A stretch of 12,859 nucleotides of DNA from CAYIHX01 sp964363305 (lineage in GTDB: Bacteria; Bdellovibrionota; UBA1018), in assembly GCA_964363305.1 (NCBI GenBank), contig CAYIHX010000074.1, positions 1-12,859 on the forward strand, in the 5' to 3' direction. The notes below the pieces were generated by a model, which was not told where the DNA came from, did no database searches, and worked only from the letters and a program-made list of their open reading frames with translations. Below are positions 6,764-12,859 of this stretch, piece by piece (the first letter of the stretch is position 1; the number at the start of each line of letters is the position of its first letter). A program made the translations under genes and the position numbers.

Positions 6764-6779
6764 GCTATCACTCCCTACG

Positions 6780-7424
6780 ATGACTTCTGCCCCTTCCACC
6801 ACCCGCATCAAACTCAACGCCTCCTACTGGCGCCACCCCTTCTCGGTTCCGTTTTCCGAAGACGTCGTGCCCTCCAGTCTTTTTCTCAAGCACCGGCATT
6901 ACCTAGTGATCGACGTCGAAACGCAGAAGCTCGTCCAGGAAGTCGGCGGCTGGGACCATGTCGACAAGCTGGGCATCTCCGTCGCCTGCGCCTACGACTC
7001 GAAGACCGACGAGTTCCTCTCCTTCAAAGAACATGAGCTCAAAAAACTCATCGAACTCTGCGAAAATCGGCTCGTTATCGGTTACAACATCCGGGGCTTC
7101 GACTTACCGGTCATGGTGCCCTATGGGCTCGAGATCAACCGAATCGATGCGTTCGACATCATGTACGATCTTGAAGCGATCACCCGTCAGCGCTTCCTCA
7201 AGCTGGAGGCCGTCGCCCGCGGCACCCTGGGAACAGGAAAATCAGCCGATGGCCTGATGGCCGTCGAGTGGTACAAAGCCGGCCTGATCGACAAAGTCAT
7301 CGAGTACTGCCTGCAGGACGTAAAGGTCACCCGCGACGTGTTTCTGTACGGACGTCAGAACGGTATCGTGAAAATTCAACGCTCCGAAGCCAAGGTCGTC
7401 GACGTTCCCGTTCAGTGGAACTAA
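6780..7424 (+). CDS. Predicted DEDDy 3'-5' exonuclease (RNase H-like fold)
   Basis: Predicted cytoplasmic metal-dependent 3'-5' exonuclease of the DnaQ-like/RNase H-like superfamily, resembling stand-alone exonucleases of the YprB or PolB-exonuclease type. From ATG 6780 it has 214 residues, about one domain. The three Exo motifs are intact: VIDVETQ (Asp45, Glu47), IGYNIRGFD (Asn103, Asp108) and YCLQD (Tyr176, Asp180), which assigns the DEDDy subtype. No helicase or polymerase domain is attached. In-frame upstream starts at 6723 (TTG) and 6762 (ATG) lie in the inverted repeat; the 6762 ATG consists of the last three bases of the right arm and would add six residues. No SD precedes any of them. 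It is divergent from the M20 gene and convergent with the lipoprotein gene at 7500. Whether it acts on DNA or RNA cannot be told. Confidence 0.85.
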   Translation: MTSAPSTTRIKLNASYWRHPFSVPFSEDVVPSSLFLKHRHYLVIDVETQKLVQEVGGWDHVDKLGISVACAYDSKTDEFLSFKEHELKKLIELCENRLVIGYNIRGFDLPVMVPYGLEINRIDAFDIMYDLEAITRQRFLKLEAVARGTLGTGKSADGLMAVEWYKAGLIDKVIEYCLQDVKVTRDVFLYGRQNGIVKIQRSEAKVVDVPVQWN

Positions 7425-7430
7425 GGCCCC

Positions 7431-7466
7431 GGACGAAACCACACCTTGACCAAACTACTTTCGTCC
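7431..7466 (+). other. Stem-loop after the exonuclease gene
   Basis: GGACGAAA (7431-7438) is perfectly complementary to TTTCGTCC (7459-7466) across a 20-nt loop, starting 6 nt after the stop codon. There is no T-run, so it is a 3'-end stability structure at best. Confidence 0.4.
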
Positions 7467-7499
7467 TGAATCATTCAACTATCCACGGAATGGAGCAGG

Positions 7500-8192
7500 T
7501 TACCCATGGATGGGTTTTTTTTCCGCTATCGGCGACGTTGCATGTGAATAGCGCGCATTGAGATCGAGCCTCAGGCTTTCCGTCTGAATCCACGGTGCGC
7601 CGGTGTCCTTCTTCGGTTCGGTCTTCTGTTCAGAGCTCGGCACCCGGCGCGGAACCTGACCATCGATCGCCATGCTGAGAAAATCGCTGAAAATACGACT
7701 CGCCGTGCGTGTCCATGAAATCTGACTCCGACACCCTTGTCGCTCGGTCACCGCGCCATCCGATCGGATCAGGCGCACGCGCACGGGCGAAAGACAGCCT
7801 CGAAAGCTGCGGTCCGGAGAGTCCAACATCGCCGCCAAATCGGCGAGCCGATCACGGACCGTGTCACTTGGCCCCTGCCCCGCCGAGGCCAGCGTTCGCT
7901 CGACGATGCTTCCGTCCGTCGGGGCCTTGCGCTGGACCGCCTTACGAAACGGCGAAGGCGTCAGCTCGATTTTAGCCCGCGTGCCATCGCGAGCATCGAC
8001 ATGGAGAATAAACGACTGCGGCCCCGCCCAACGGGCTTCCGGGCCGGCAAATTCGATAAACGCTTCAACATAGGCAAAGCCCTGCTCCAGCATCTCCTGC
8101 GAAGCGGGATTCTGGGCGCCCACACAAGCTGAAAGGGAGACGAGAACCGTGACGACCGAAGCGAGGCGAGCCAAATGAATGGGATGAGTCAT
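7500..8192 (-). CDS. Hypothetical lipoprotein
   Basis: I do not recognise a family. The 230-residue protein begins with a basic n-region, a hydrophobic core and the lipobox LSAC near residues 20-23, so it is predicted to be exported and lipid-anchored. The mature part has a predicted strand-rich stretch FILHVDARDGTRAKIEL, a two-cysteine segment (GCLSPVRV ... QGCRSQ) that could form a disulfide, then a charged region (SSEQKTEPKKD) and a short C-terminal tail. The start follows the stop of the gene at 8196-9206 by only 3 bp. A GGAG (8207-8204), about 11 nt before the ATG, lies within that upstream gene, so the two are probably one operon and may act together in the periplasm. The last codons overlap a T-rich stretch. 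Confidence 0.8.
   Translation of the reverse strand: MTHPIHLARLASVVTVLVSLSACVGAQNPASQEMLEQGFAYVEAFIEFAGPEARWAGPQSFILHVDARDGTRAKIELTPSPFRKAVQRKAPTDGSIVERTLASAGQGPSDTVRDRLADLAAMLDSPDRSFRGCLSPVRVRLIRSDGAVTERQGCRSQISWTRTASRIFSDFLSMAIDGQVPRRVPSSEQKTEPKKDTGAPWIQTESLRLDLNARYSHATSPIAEKKPIHG
7502..7522 (+). terminator. Weak candidate intrinsic terminator of the exonuclease gene
   Basis: ACCC (7502-7505) pairs with GGGT (7512-7515) around ATGGAT, and T continues to 7522. The T-run is good but the stem is only 4 bp, extended to 6 only by an impossibly tight 2-nt loop. It lies over the last codons of the convergent lipoprotein gene. Confidence 0.3.
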
Positions 8193-8195
8193 GAA

Positions 8196-9206
8196 TCAGT
8201 GTTCTCCGTGGGAATCTGTAGAGGCGACGCTCCGACCCGCGCCGAGAGTTTGAGTCAAACAGGCCGCATGTACGGGATCGGAAAGCGCCGGAATTTTACA
8301 GCCCGGATCTGCCACGCGCGCGGCCACCGTCGTCGAGATGGCCCAGCCCGCCTCCGAGTAAGTGCCATCAGCGCAGGCCCGTTCCTCCGAGCTCGTGCTG
8401 ACACCCAGACAGGAGGTCAAGCCCCCCCAGGGATCGGCCGCTCCCACGCGTGCCAGCTCACAGGGACTCCATACCTGCGAAACCACGCGCGCTAACTCAA
8501 ATTTCGCGCGAGCCGCGTTCTGACTCAATAAGCTGAAATAGCCGCCGCCCACATGCACGATCGGGAGCCCCGTGTCGTCCATGCTCAGCACCGCCGAGCC
8601 TCGCCACGAAAAATCAGGCTCATCGATCGAGGGCGGACGGCGGATCCGCAAGGTCTTCACCTGCTGCTCCATCATGGCCACCGTCTCTGCTGGAATATTT
8701 TTGGCTTCGGTCTTCAACCAGCGCACCAAACTATCCTTGGCACCATGAAAGATGTCGAGCACTCGGGTCCATTCCTCTGGCGAATCATTCACGCGTTCCG
8801 GCCCCGGCCCCACTCGTTCCGCCGACTGGCAGACTCCATTCTTAGCCAGACTCACTGACCCAAAGGTATCGGCCAAACGTGCTCGATTCGACCCCTGCCT
8901 CCTGGAGGCCGGATCACGATGGCCGAGCTCGTACGGCATGGGCTCGTTGATCCCGGGCGACACATACTTTTCGGCAAATGCCTCCGGGTTGGCAGCGGCC
9001 ACGGCATCACCAGGGTGCTCCTGCGAAGGCTTCGCGACGGTCACGGTTTTCGTTTTAAAATCGCTCGGACGCATCGCTGTCGTCGCGTCATCTTTCGCGC
9101 CGTTGTTTTTCATTCTCCGCCAGGCCGAATGAATCCCAAAAGCCACTGCGATGGCCGCGCCGATGGCGAGGTAATCCTTCCAACTCACGCCGCTCGATCT
9201 ACCCAT
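8196..9206 (-). CDS. Hypothetical membrane-anchored, cysteine-containing protein
   Basis: I do not recognise a family. The 336-residue protein has one N-terminal hydrophobic segment (about residues 11-26, DYLAIGAAIAVAFGIHSAW) followed by RRMK, then a Lys/Thr/Pro/Ala-rich linker to about residue 95 and a soluble domain. Six or more cysteines spread over the soluble part (GVCQS, PCELA, SCLG, ACADG, GCKIP, AACL) suggest a disulfide-bonded periplasmic domain, but basic residues on both sides of the membrane segment leave orientation open. The stretch FELARVVSQVWSPCEL looks like a helix where a zinc-peptidase HExxH could lie, but the histidines are missing, so I assign no activity. AGGAGA (9222-9217) lies 10 nt upstream of the ATG, a good Shine-Dalgarno sequence. 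The lipoprotein gene at 7500-8192 follows after 3 bp. Confidence 0.82.
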   Translation of the reverse strand: MGRSSGVSWKDYLAIGAAIAVAFGIHSAWRRMKNNGAKDDATTAMRPSDFKTKTVTVAKPSQEHPGDAVAAANPEAFAEKYVSPGINEPMPYELGHRDPASRRQGSNRARLADTFGSVSLAKNGVCQSAERVGPGPERVNDSPEEWTRVLDIFHGAKDSLVRWLKTEAKNIPAETVAMMEQQVKTLRIRRPPSIDEPDFSWRGSAVLSMDDTGLPIVHVGGGYFSLLSQNAARAKFELARVVSQVWSPCELARVGAADPWGGLTSCLGVSTSSEERACADGTYSEAGWAISTTVAARVADPGCKIPALSDPVHAACLTQTLGAGRSVASTDSHGEH

Positions 9207-9216
9207 AGGTGAAGAG

Positions 9217-9222
9217 TCTCCT
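9217..9222 (-). promoter_or_regulatory. Shine-Dalgarno sequence of the 8196-9206 gene
   Basis: AGGAGA on the minus strand ends 10 nt before ATG 9206. It is one of few clear ribosome binding sites in the window. No convincing promoter was found in the remaining gap 9223-9295. Confidence 0.5.
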
Positions 9223-9295
9223 GTCCAACAGAATAGAGGTCCTTACCCCCGCGCGAAAGAGTCATGTTTCTGGCGAGCCGACCGACGAAGAAGCG

Positions 9296-10825
9296 TTAAA
9301 AAGGCCGAGAAAGCGACAATTCACGACGGGTCTCATAGAGCCGCTGCTCGGTATCGTTTAAATCGTCGGTCAGAATGTCGAAAGAGACGCCCACCCGCGG
9401 CGGGCGCACGGCCTCGGCCAAAACCCCCAGCTCCTCGCTCAGCGCAGCCGAAAGGGCGGAATTCTTCTTCGCGTTGCGGATGCGTTCGGCAAGGGGCTGC
9501 GACCCCCGGGTCGCCAGCAGCAGGGTCGAGCCCGAGGCGAGATCAATCGCCACCGTGTTCGGCAGCACGCTCGTCAACGTCGTCTCGATCTTCTCGAGCA
9601 AGCCACTCCATGCAAAGACCGTGTGCAAATTGACGACAAGCAGCCCATCCTCCGCAAGATGGTCCCGGACAGACTCGAAAAATTCCCGCGTCGTAAGATG
9701 GAACGGAACGTAGCTGTTGAGAAAAGTGTCCGCCAGAACGTAGTCGAATCTTTCATTCAATCGACGCAGAAGCTGGCGAGCATCGCCCACCCGCACCTCC
9801 GTTGGCCCTGCTTTTCCGAGAGGCAGATCCGACAACGCGACGGCGCGAACGCCCGGATCGAGCTCCAGCGCCAGGATTCGCGGCATCGAGCCCGGAAAAA
9901 GCTTACGAATCTGCCAAGGCACCAGGCCGCCACCCAAACCTAAAAACAACCCTCGCTCCGCCACGCCCTCACCTCGAGCGGTCAACGCCGCTGCCAGGGC
10001 TGAGTAGTTATAATATGAATACGGCGCGCCCTTCACCCACGGCTCCTCCTCGTTCCAGAAAAACTGCACCGTTTGATTCAACGCAAGCGCCCGGTACGAC
10101 TGTCCCCCATACTCTTTTTCCCAAACCCGAATGCGCTGATAGGGCGACTCTCGATCGATAAGCAACTTCGAACCCACTTCCAAACCATCGAGATTGCCCA
10201 ACGCGCGCGGAAGAACCGCGTCGGCCCCCCAGGTCAAGGCGCCGCTCATGGCAACGGCAATAGTAGCGGCTAATGCGCCGGCAAAGCGCCTCCGCGCCAT
10301 GAGTAAGGAGAACACCGCAAGCCCCAGCGAAAGACCGCCCAGCAGCAGCCACGTGAGGCGTGTACCCAGGATCGGCACCGCAAAAAACGCGATGCCCCAG
10401 GCACCCAGCAGATTTCCGGCCGAGCCCCAGGCCAAAATTCGCGCCGCTTTTTTTTGCCCGGCCTTGAGTTGAAAATACGGAAGAAGCGACGCCCAAAGAA
10501 TCGAAGGGAGGCCCGCAGTCAGAAGCGCCGAAGCCACCGCGGCCGGCGCGAGCGGCCAGTTGAGAAACCACTCCAGACAGCGAAACCCCCACAGCGGCAG
10601 CAACAGAACATAAGCGCCCGCCACGGCCAGTACCGGTGCCGGTCCGTGGCGCGTCAGTCGCTCGAACACCCCGTACCCGACGATGTAGCTCACCAGAACC
10701 ACGCCGATGAGAGCAGCCCATTGATGTAACGACGACCCTAAGTAAGGCGCCAGCATCCGCCCCGCCACCATCTCGATCCCCAGGGTGAGAAACCCAGCCA
10801 ACGCCGCACTCACTTTGAATGTCAT
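9296..10825 (-). CDS. Membrane-fused spermidine-synthase-like protein
   Basis: Predicted inner-membrane protein with about seven N-terminal membrane segments (residues 1 to about 215) joined to a cytoplasmic SAM-binding fold of the spermidine synthase superfamily. From ATG 10825 it has 509 residues, typical of fused membrane/spermidine-synthase proteins. The soluble half shows DRESPYQRIRVWE, the nucleotide loop FLGLGGGLVPWQ (near residue 295), ALELDPGVRAVA, VGDARQLL, FDYVLADTF and PFHLTTREFFESV. The canonical aminopropyltransferase DSTDP site is here ADTFLNS: the first Asp remains, the second is lost, so spermidine synthesis is not assured. A longer open frame to 11161 runs across the nucleotidase start and lacks family sequence, so I reject it. 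The gene is divergent from the nucleotidase and is preceded by TACACT six bases before the ATG, without an SD. Confidence 0.85.
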   Translation of the reverse strand: MTFKVSAALAGFLTLGIEMVAGRMLAPYLGSSLHQWAALIGVVLVSYIVGYGVFERLTRHGPAPVLAVAGAYVLLLPLWGFRCLEWFLNWPLAPAAVASALLTAGLPSILWASLLPYFQLKAGQKKAARILAWGSAGNLLGAWGIAFFAVPILGTRLTWLLLGGLSLGLAVFSLLMARRRFAGALAATIAVAMSGALTWGADAVLPRALGNLDGLEVGSKLLIDRESPYQRIRVWEKEYGGQSYRALALNQTVQFFWNEEEPWVKGAPYSYYNYSALAAALTARGEGVAERGLFLGLGGGLVPWQIRKLFPGSMPRILALELDPGVRAVALSDLPLGKAGPTEVRVGDARQLLRRLNERFDYVLADTFLNSYVPFHLTTREFFESVRDHLAEDGLLVVNLHTVFAWSGLLEKIETTLTSVLPNTVAIDLASGSTLLLATRGSQPLAERIRNAKKNSALSAALSEELGVLAEAVRPPRVGVSFDILTDDLNDTEQRLYETRRELSLSRPF

Positions 10826-10831
10826 GACTCG

Positions 10832-10860
10832 AGTGTAGCATGCGCGCGCGGCACTGTTTC
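10832..10860 (-). promoter_or_regulatory. Candidate promoter of the spermidine-synthase-like gene
   Basis: On the minus strand TACACT (10837-10832, 4 of 6) lies 6 nt before ATG 10825. GAAACA (10860-10855, 3 of 6) is 17 bp further upstream. The divergent gap to the nucleotidase is only 66 bp. Confidence 0.25.
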
Positions 10861-10879
10861 TTTCTCCGTGCCTTTGCTC

Positions 10880-10885
10880 TACATT
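10880..10885 (+). promoter_or_regulatory. Possible -10 element of the nucleotidase gene
   Basis: TACATT (4 of 6 to TATAAT) ends 6 nt before ATG 10892. No -35 hexamer of quality is seen at 16-18 bp spacing. Confidence 0.22.
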
Positions 10886-10891
10886 CTTGCA

Positions 10892-12853
10892 ATGCGACCG
10901 CTTCGTTTTTTGCTCCTCCTGGTTTTCGCACTCTCCACGACGTCCTGTTCGTCTTTTTTTCGGAGATCCGGACTCGACTCCTTGCCCGGCGGGCGAATCA
11001 GCGAACTTGAGCCCCACGAACCCCAGTTCGAGCATCTCGTCATCGTCGGCACCAACGACATCCATGGCACGATCGTCCCGACGCGGCATCGCACGAAAGA
11101 ACCCGAAGGGCAGACGCGGATCGACTACACCCGCGGGGGTTTGGCGGTCTTCGCCGGTCACCTCAATATCCTCAAAAAGCGTTATGGCACGAGACTCCTC
11201 TATCTCGACGCAGGAGACGAATTTCAGGGCTCAATCGAAAGCAATATAGGAGAGGGCGCTCCACTCGTTTCATTTTTCAATGGCGTCGGCCTAAACGCCG
11301 CCACCCTCGGCAACCATGAATTCGACTTCGGACCGGTCGGCCCTCATCCGATACCCAGTCCGGGCGAAGATCCCCGCGGCGCGCTTCGCGCCCGCATGGC
11401 GGAAGCCCGATATCCCTACCTCGCTTCGAACCTCGTCGAGGAAAAAACCAATCGGCCCCCCGATCTGCCGAATCTCTTCGCGGATCGAATCTACCAGCTG
11501 GGTCGGGTCAAGGTCGGTGTCTTCGGTCTGATGACTTCGGAAACCCCCAGCACCACTCGAGCTGAAAATTTCAGCGGCTACCGCATTGCCAATCTCGCCA
11601 ACGCCGCGCGGATCGCCGCTCGAAAATTACGGGAAAAGGGCGCGGAAGTCGTCATTCTCACGGCCCACGTCGGCCTGCGCTGCGAATTCGACACCCTCGA
11701 GGTCCGGCATGAGTTGCGCGCACCGCCTCGCGGCGGGCCTGCCGCGAGCAATGAGTGCGCGGGGCAATCCGAGATGGTCCACCTGATTCGCGCGCTCCCC
11801 CCCGGCACCATCGATGGCGTCATTTCCGGGCATACCCATTCAGTCGTGCACCACTGGGTAAACGGCACGCCGGTCGTCCAAGGCGGCAGCCGGGCCGAGT
11901 TCTACAACCTCATCCATCTGACTTACGACGTCGCGCAGAAGAAGTTACTTTCGGAGCTCACCCGTATCGAAGGACCGATCCCGGTCTGCGAGCAGATATT
12001 TTCTAAACAAGACGACTGCAACGGCGATCGTCCGGCCCCGGCCGCGGGACGCGGACGCCTCGAAACTCCGACTCTTTACGGTGAGAAAATCGTTCCTGAT
12101 GCGCAGATTGAGCGCCTCATGGCGCCGACCATCGCCCGCACCGAGATCGAGAAAACGCGGGTTCTCGCTCACGCGGCCCGCCCCATCGAACACACCCGTA
12201 CCGCGGAGTCCGCCCTCGGTAATCTCGTGGCGGATGCGATTCGCTCGGAGGTGAGCGCCGATGTGGCCTTCGTCAATCCCGGAGGTCTTCGCGCCAACCT
12301 CGAAGCCGGACCCATCACCTATGAAGCGCTTTTCCGAGCTCTTCCATTCGATAATCACGTGTCCCTGCTCGAAGTCAGTGGAAAAGAGCTCAAGCAGATC
12401 CTGCGCGTCGCCGAGAGCGGGGCACGAGGCTACTATCCGGTCTCCGGCATGCAACTCAAGCTGATCCGCCTCGACCACGAGGCCGGTTCTGACGATCTCG
12501 ATGGGGACGGAAAGATCGCCCCCTGGGAAGTGAATCGGCTGCTGGAGGTGCGCCTCGCCAATGGCGAGAAGCTCAACGACTCCAAGACCTATAAGCTCGC
12601 CACGATCGACTTTCTCGTCACCGGCGGCGACGACCTCGGCTGGATCATGAATCGAGTGCCGAAAAGCCACGTCCAGCTCCAAGCGGGAGGCTACGTGCGC
12701 GACGTGGTGCAGATCTACCTCAGCCATCTCAAAGAGGTGAATTCTCTCGATGCGCCGCTCGTCGATCTAAACCATCCACGCCTGCTGCTCGAACAAGCGC
12801 CCCCCGAACGGCAGAGCCACCGTTCCTCGCGGAAACACCGACGGCGGCTGTAA
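10892..12853 (+). CDS. UshA-like 5'-nucleotidase / metallophosphatase, predicted lipoprotein
   Basis: Predicted exported bifunctional 5'-nucleotidase/UDP-sugar hydrolase-type metallophosphatase, releasing phosphate and nucleosides from extracytoplasmic nucleotides. From ATG 10892 it has 653 residues, about 100 longer than E. coli UshA. The signal peptide MRPLRFLLLLVFALSTTSC ends at Cys19, an imperfect lipobox (Thr at -3). The metallophosphatase ligands are all present: GTNDIHG (Asp56, His58), DAGD (Asp109), GNHEFD (Asn141, His142), LTAHVG (His259) and SGHTH (His314, His316). The C-terminal substrate domain includes ALGNLVADAIR, FVNPGGLRANL and LPFDNHVSLLEVSGKEL. It carries a consensus EF-hand loop at residues 535-546. 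Extra sequence includes a Gly/Pro/Cys-containing loop between the His259 and GHTH motifs and a basic tail. A GTG at 10868 would place MPLLYILA ahead of the signal and is less likely. No SD is seen. Confidence 0.9.
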   Translation: MRPLRFLLLLVFALSTTSCSSFFRRSGLDSLPGGRISELEPHEPQFEHLVIVGTNDIHGTIVPTRHRTKEPEGQTRIDYTRGGLAVFAGHLNILKKRYGTRLLYLDAGDEFQGSIESNIGEGAPLVSFFNGVGLNAATLGNHEFDFGPVGPHPIPSPGEDPRGALRARMAEARYPYLASNLVEEKTNRPPDLPNLFADRIYQLGRVKVGVFGLMTSETPSTTRAENFSGYRIANLANAARIAARKLREKGAEVVILTAHVGLRCEFDTLEVRHELRAPPRGGPAASNECAGQSEMVHLIRALPPGTIDGVISGHTHSVVHHWVNGTPVVQGGSRAEFYNLIHLTYDVAQKKLLSELTRIEGPIPVCEQIFSKQDDCNGDRPAPAAGRGRLETPTLYGEKIVPDAQIERLMAPTIARTEIEKTRVLAHAARPIEHTRTAESALGNLVADAIRSEVSADVAFVNPGGLRANLEAGPITYEALFRALPFDNHVSLLEVSGKELKQILRVAESGARGYYPVSGMQLKLIRLDHEAGSDDLDGDGKIAPWEVNRLLEVRLANGEKLNDSKTYKLATIDFLVTGGDDLGWIMNRVPKSHVQLQAGGYVRDVVQIYLSHLKEVNSLDAPLVDLNHPRLLLEQAPPERQSHRSSRKHRRRL

Positions 12854-12859
12854 GTAAGG

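Larger units (their letters stand above)
6658..6764. repeat. Perfect 51-bp inverted repeat with 5-nt loop
   Basis: The left arm 6658-6708 is the exact reverse complement of the right arm 6714-6764, separated by CATCC (6709-6713). I matched all 51 pairs, and pairing stops abruptly on both sides (6657 C against 6765 C). Each arm holds smaller dyads: GGTGCC-T-GGCACC (6666-6678, mirrored at 6744-6756) and GTTAA-N5-TTAAC (6683-6697, mirrored at 6725-6739). It fills almost the whole gap between the divergent M20 and exonuclease starts. It has no T-run suited to a terminator. It could be a small non-autonomous palindromic element, an operator region, or an assembly join through a repeated sequence. 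Confidence 0.95.

Noticed and set aside
6658..6764. The inverted repeat as a bidirectional transcription terminator
   Set aside because: It lies between 5' ends of divergent genes, and neither side has the T-run needed for intrinsic termination.
5354..7036. A 560-codon open frame on the plus strand antisense to the M20 gene and running across the inverted repeat
   Set aside because: It is rich in Arg, Pro and His, shows no domain, and lies opposite a peptidase with complete motifs. It is an artefact of high GC content and the stop-free palindrome.
10826..11161. N-terminal extension of the spermidine-synthase-like frame
   Set aside because: It runs antisense over the nucleotidase signal peptide and metal site, is hydrophilic and lacks family sequence; ATG 10825 lies directly before the first membrane segment.

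Overview
The window reads as about 12.9 kb of dense chromosomal DNA from a GC-rich (roughly 60% G+C by eye) Gram-negative bacterium. The envelope gene set (three candidate lipoproteins, a periplasmic nucleotidase, RmuC) fits a predatory or delta-like proteobacterial group such as Bdellovibrionota/Oligoflexia. That assignment is an impression from gene style, not from a marker gene. I see no rRNA, tRNA, CRISPR array, phage gene or transposase.

Layout, left to right. Positions 1-262 hold a small AT-rich tandem repeat, a weak hairpin with a T-run, and a candidate promoter in front of a trypsin-like serine protease lipoprotein (263-1273, +). Its 3' end overlaps, tail to tail, an AI-2E/PerM-family membrane transporter gene (1229-2266, -). 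That gene is the second of a coupled pair with a fatty-acid-hydroxylase-superfamily membrane protein (2263-2922, -). Across a divergent gap lies rmuC (3054-4256, +). It converges on a SIS-domain sugar-isomerase-like gene (4269-5225, -), which follows an M20 dipeptidase-family gene (5258-6652, -). Between the M20 gene and a divergent DEDDy 3'-5' exonuclease (6780-7424, +) sits a perfect 51-bp inverted repeat with a 5-nt loop. Next are two adjacent minus-strand genes of unknown function: a membrane-anchored Cys-rich protein (8196-9206) and a lipoprotein (7500-8192). A membrane-fused spermidine-synthase-like protein (9296-10825, -) then lies divergent from a UshA-like 5'-nucleotidase lipoprotein (10892-12853, +).

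How the genes work together: there is no obvious single pathway. Likely transcription units are hydroxylase-transporter, M20-SIS, and the two unknown genes 8196-9206 and 7500-8192; the rest look monocistronic. Protease, nucleotidase and the lipoprotein would act at or beyond the inner membrane; RmuC and the exonuclease concern DNA or nucleic-acid maintenance.

Most notable points: the perfect palindrome, which seems to carry mirror-image outward promoters for the M20 and exonuclease genes; a recurring arrangement in which a -10-like hexamer lies exactly 6 nt before an SD-less start codon, suggesting leaderless mRNAs; an in-phase A AAA AAG slippery heptamer at the end of the hydroxylase gene that could fuse it to the transporter by -1 frameshifting; a consensus EF-hand loop within the nucleotidase C-terminal domain; and altered active-site motifs in the SIS and spermidine-synthase-like proteins. 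None of these is proved by sequence alone.
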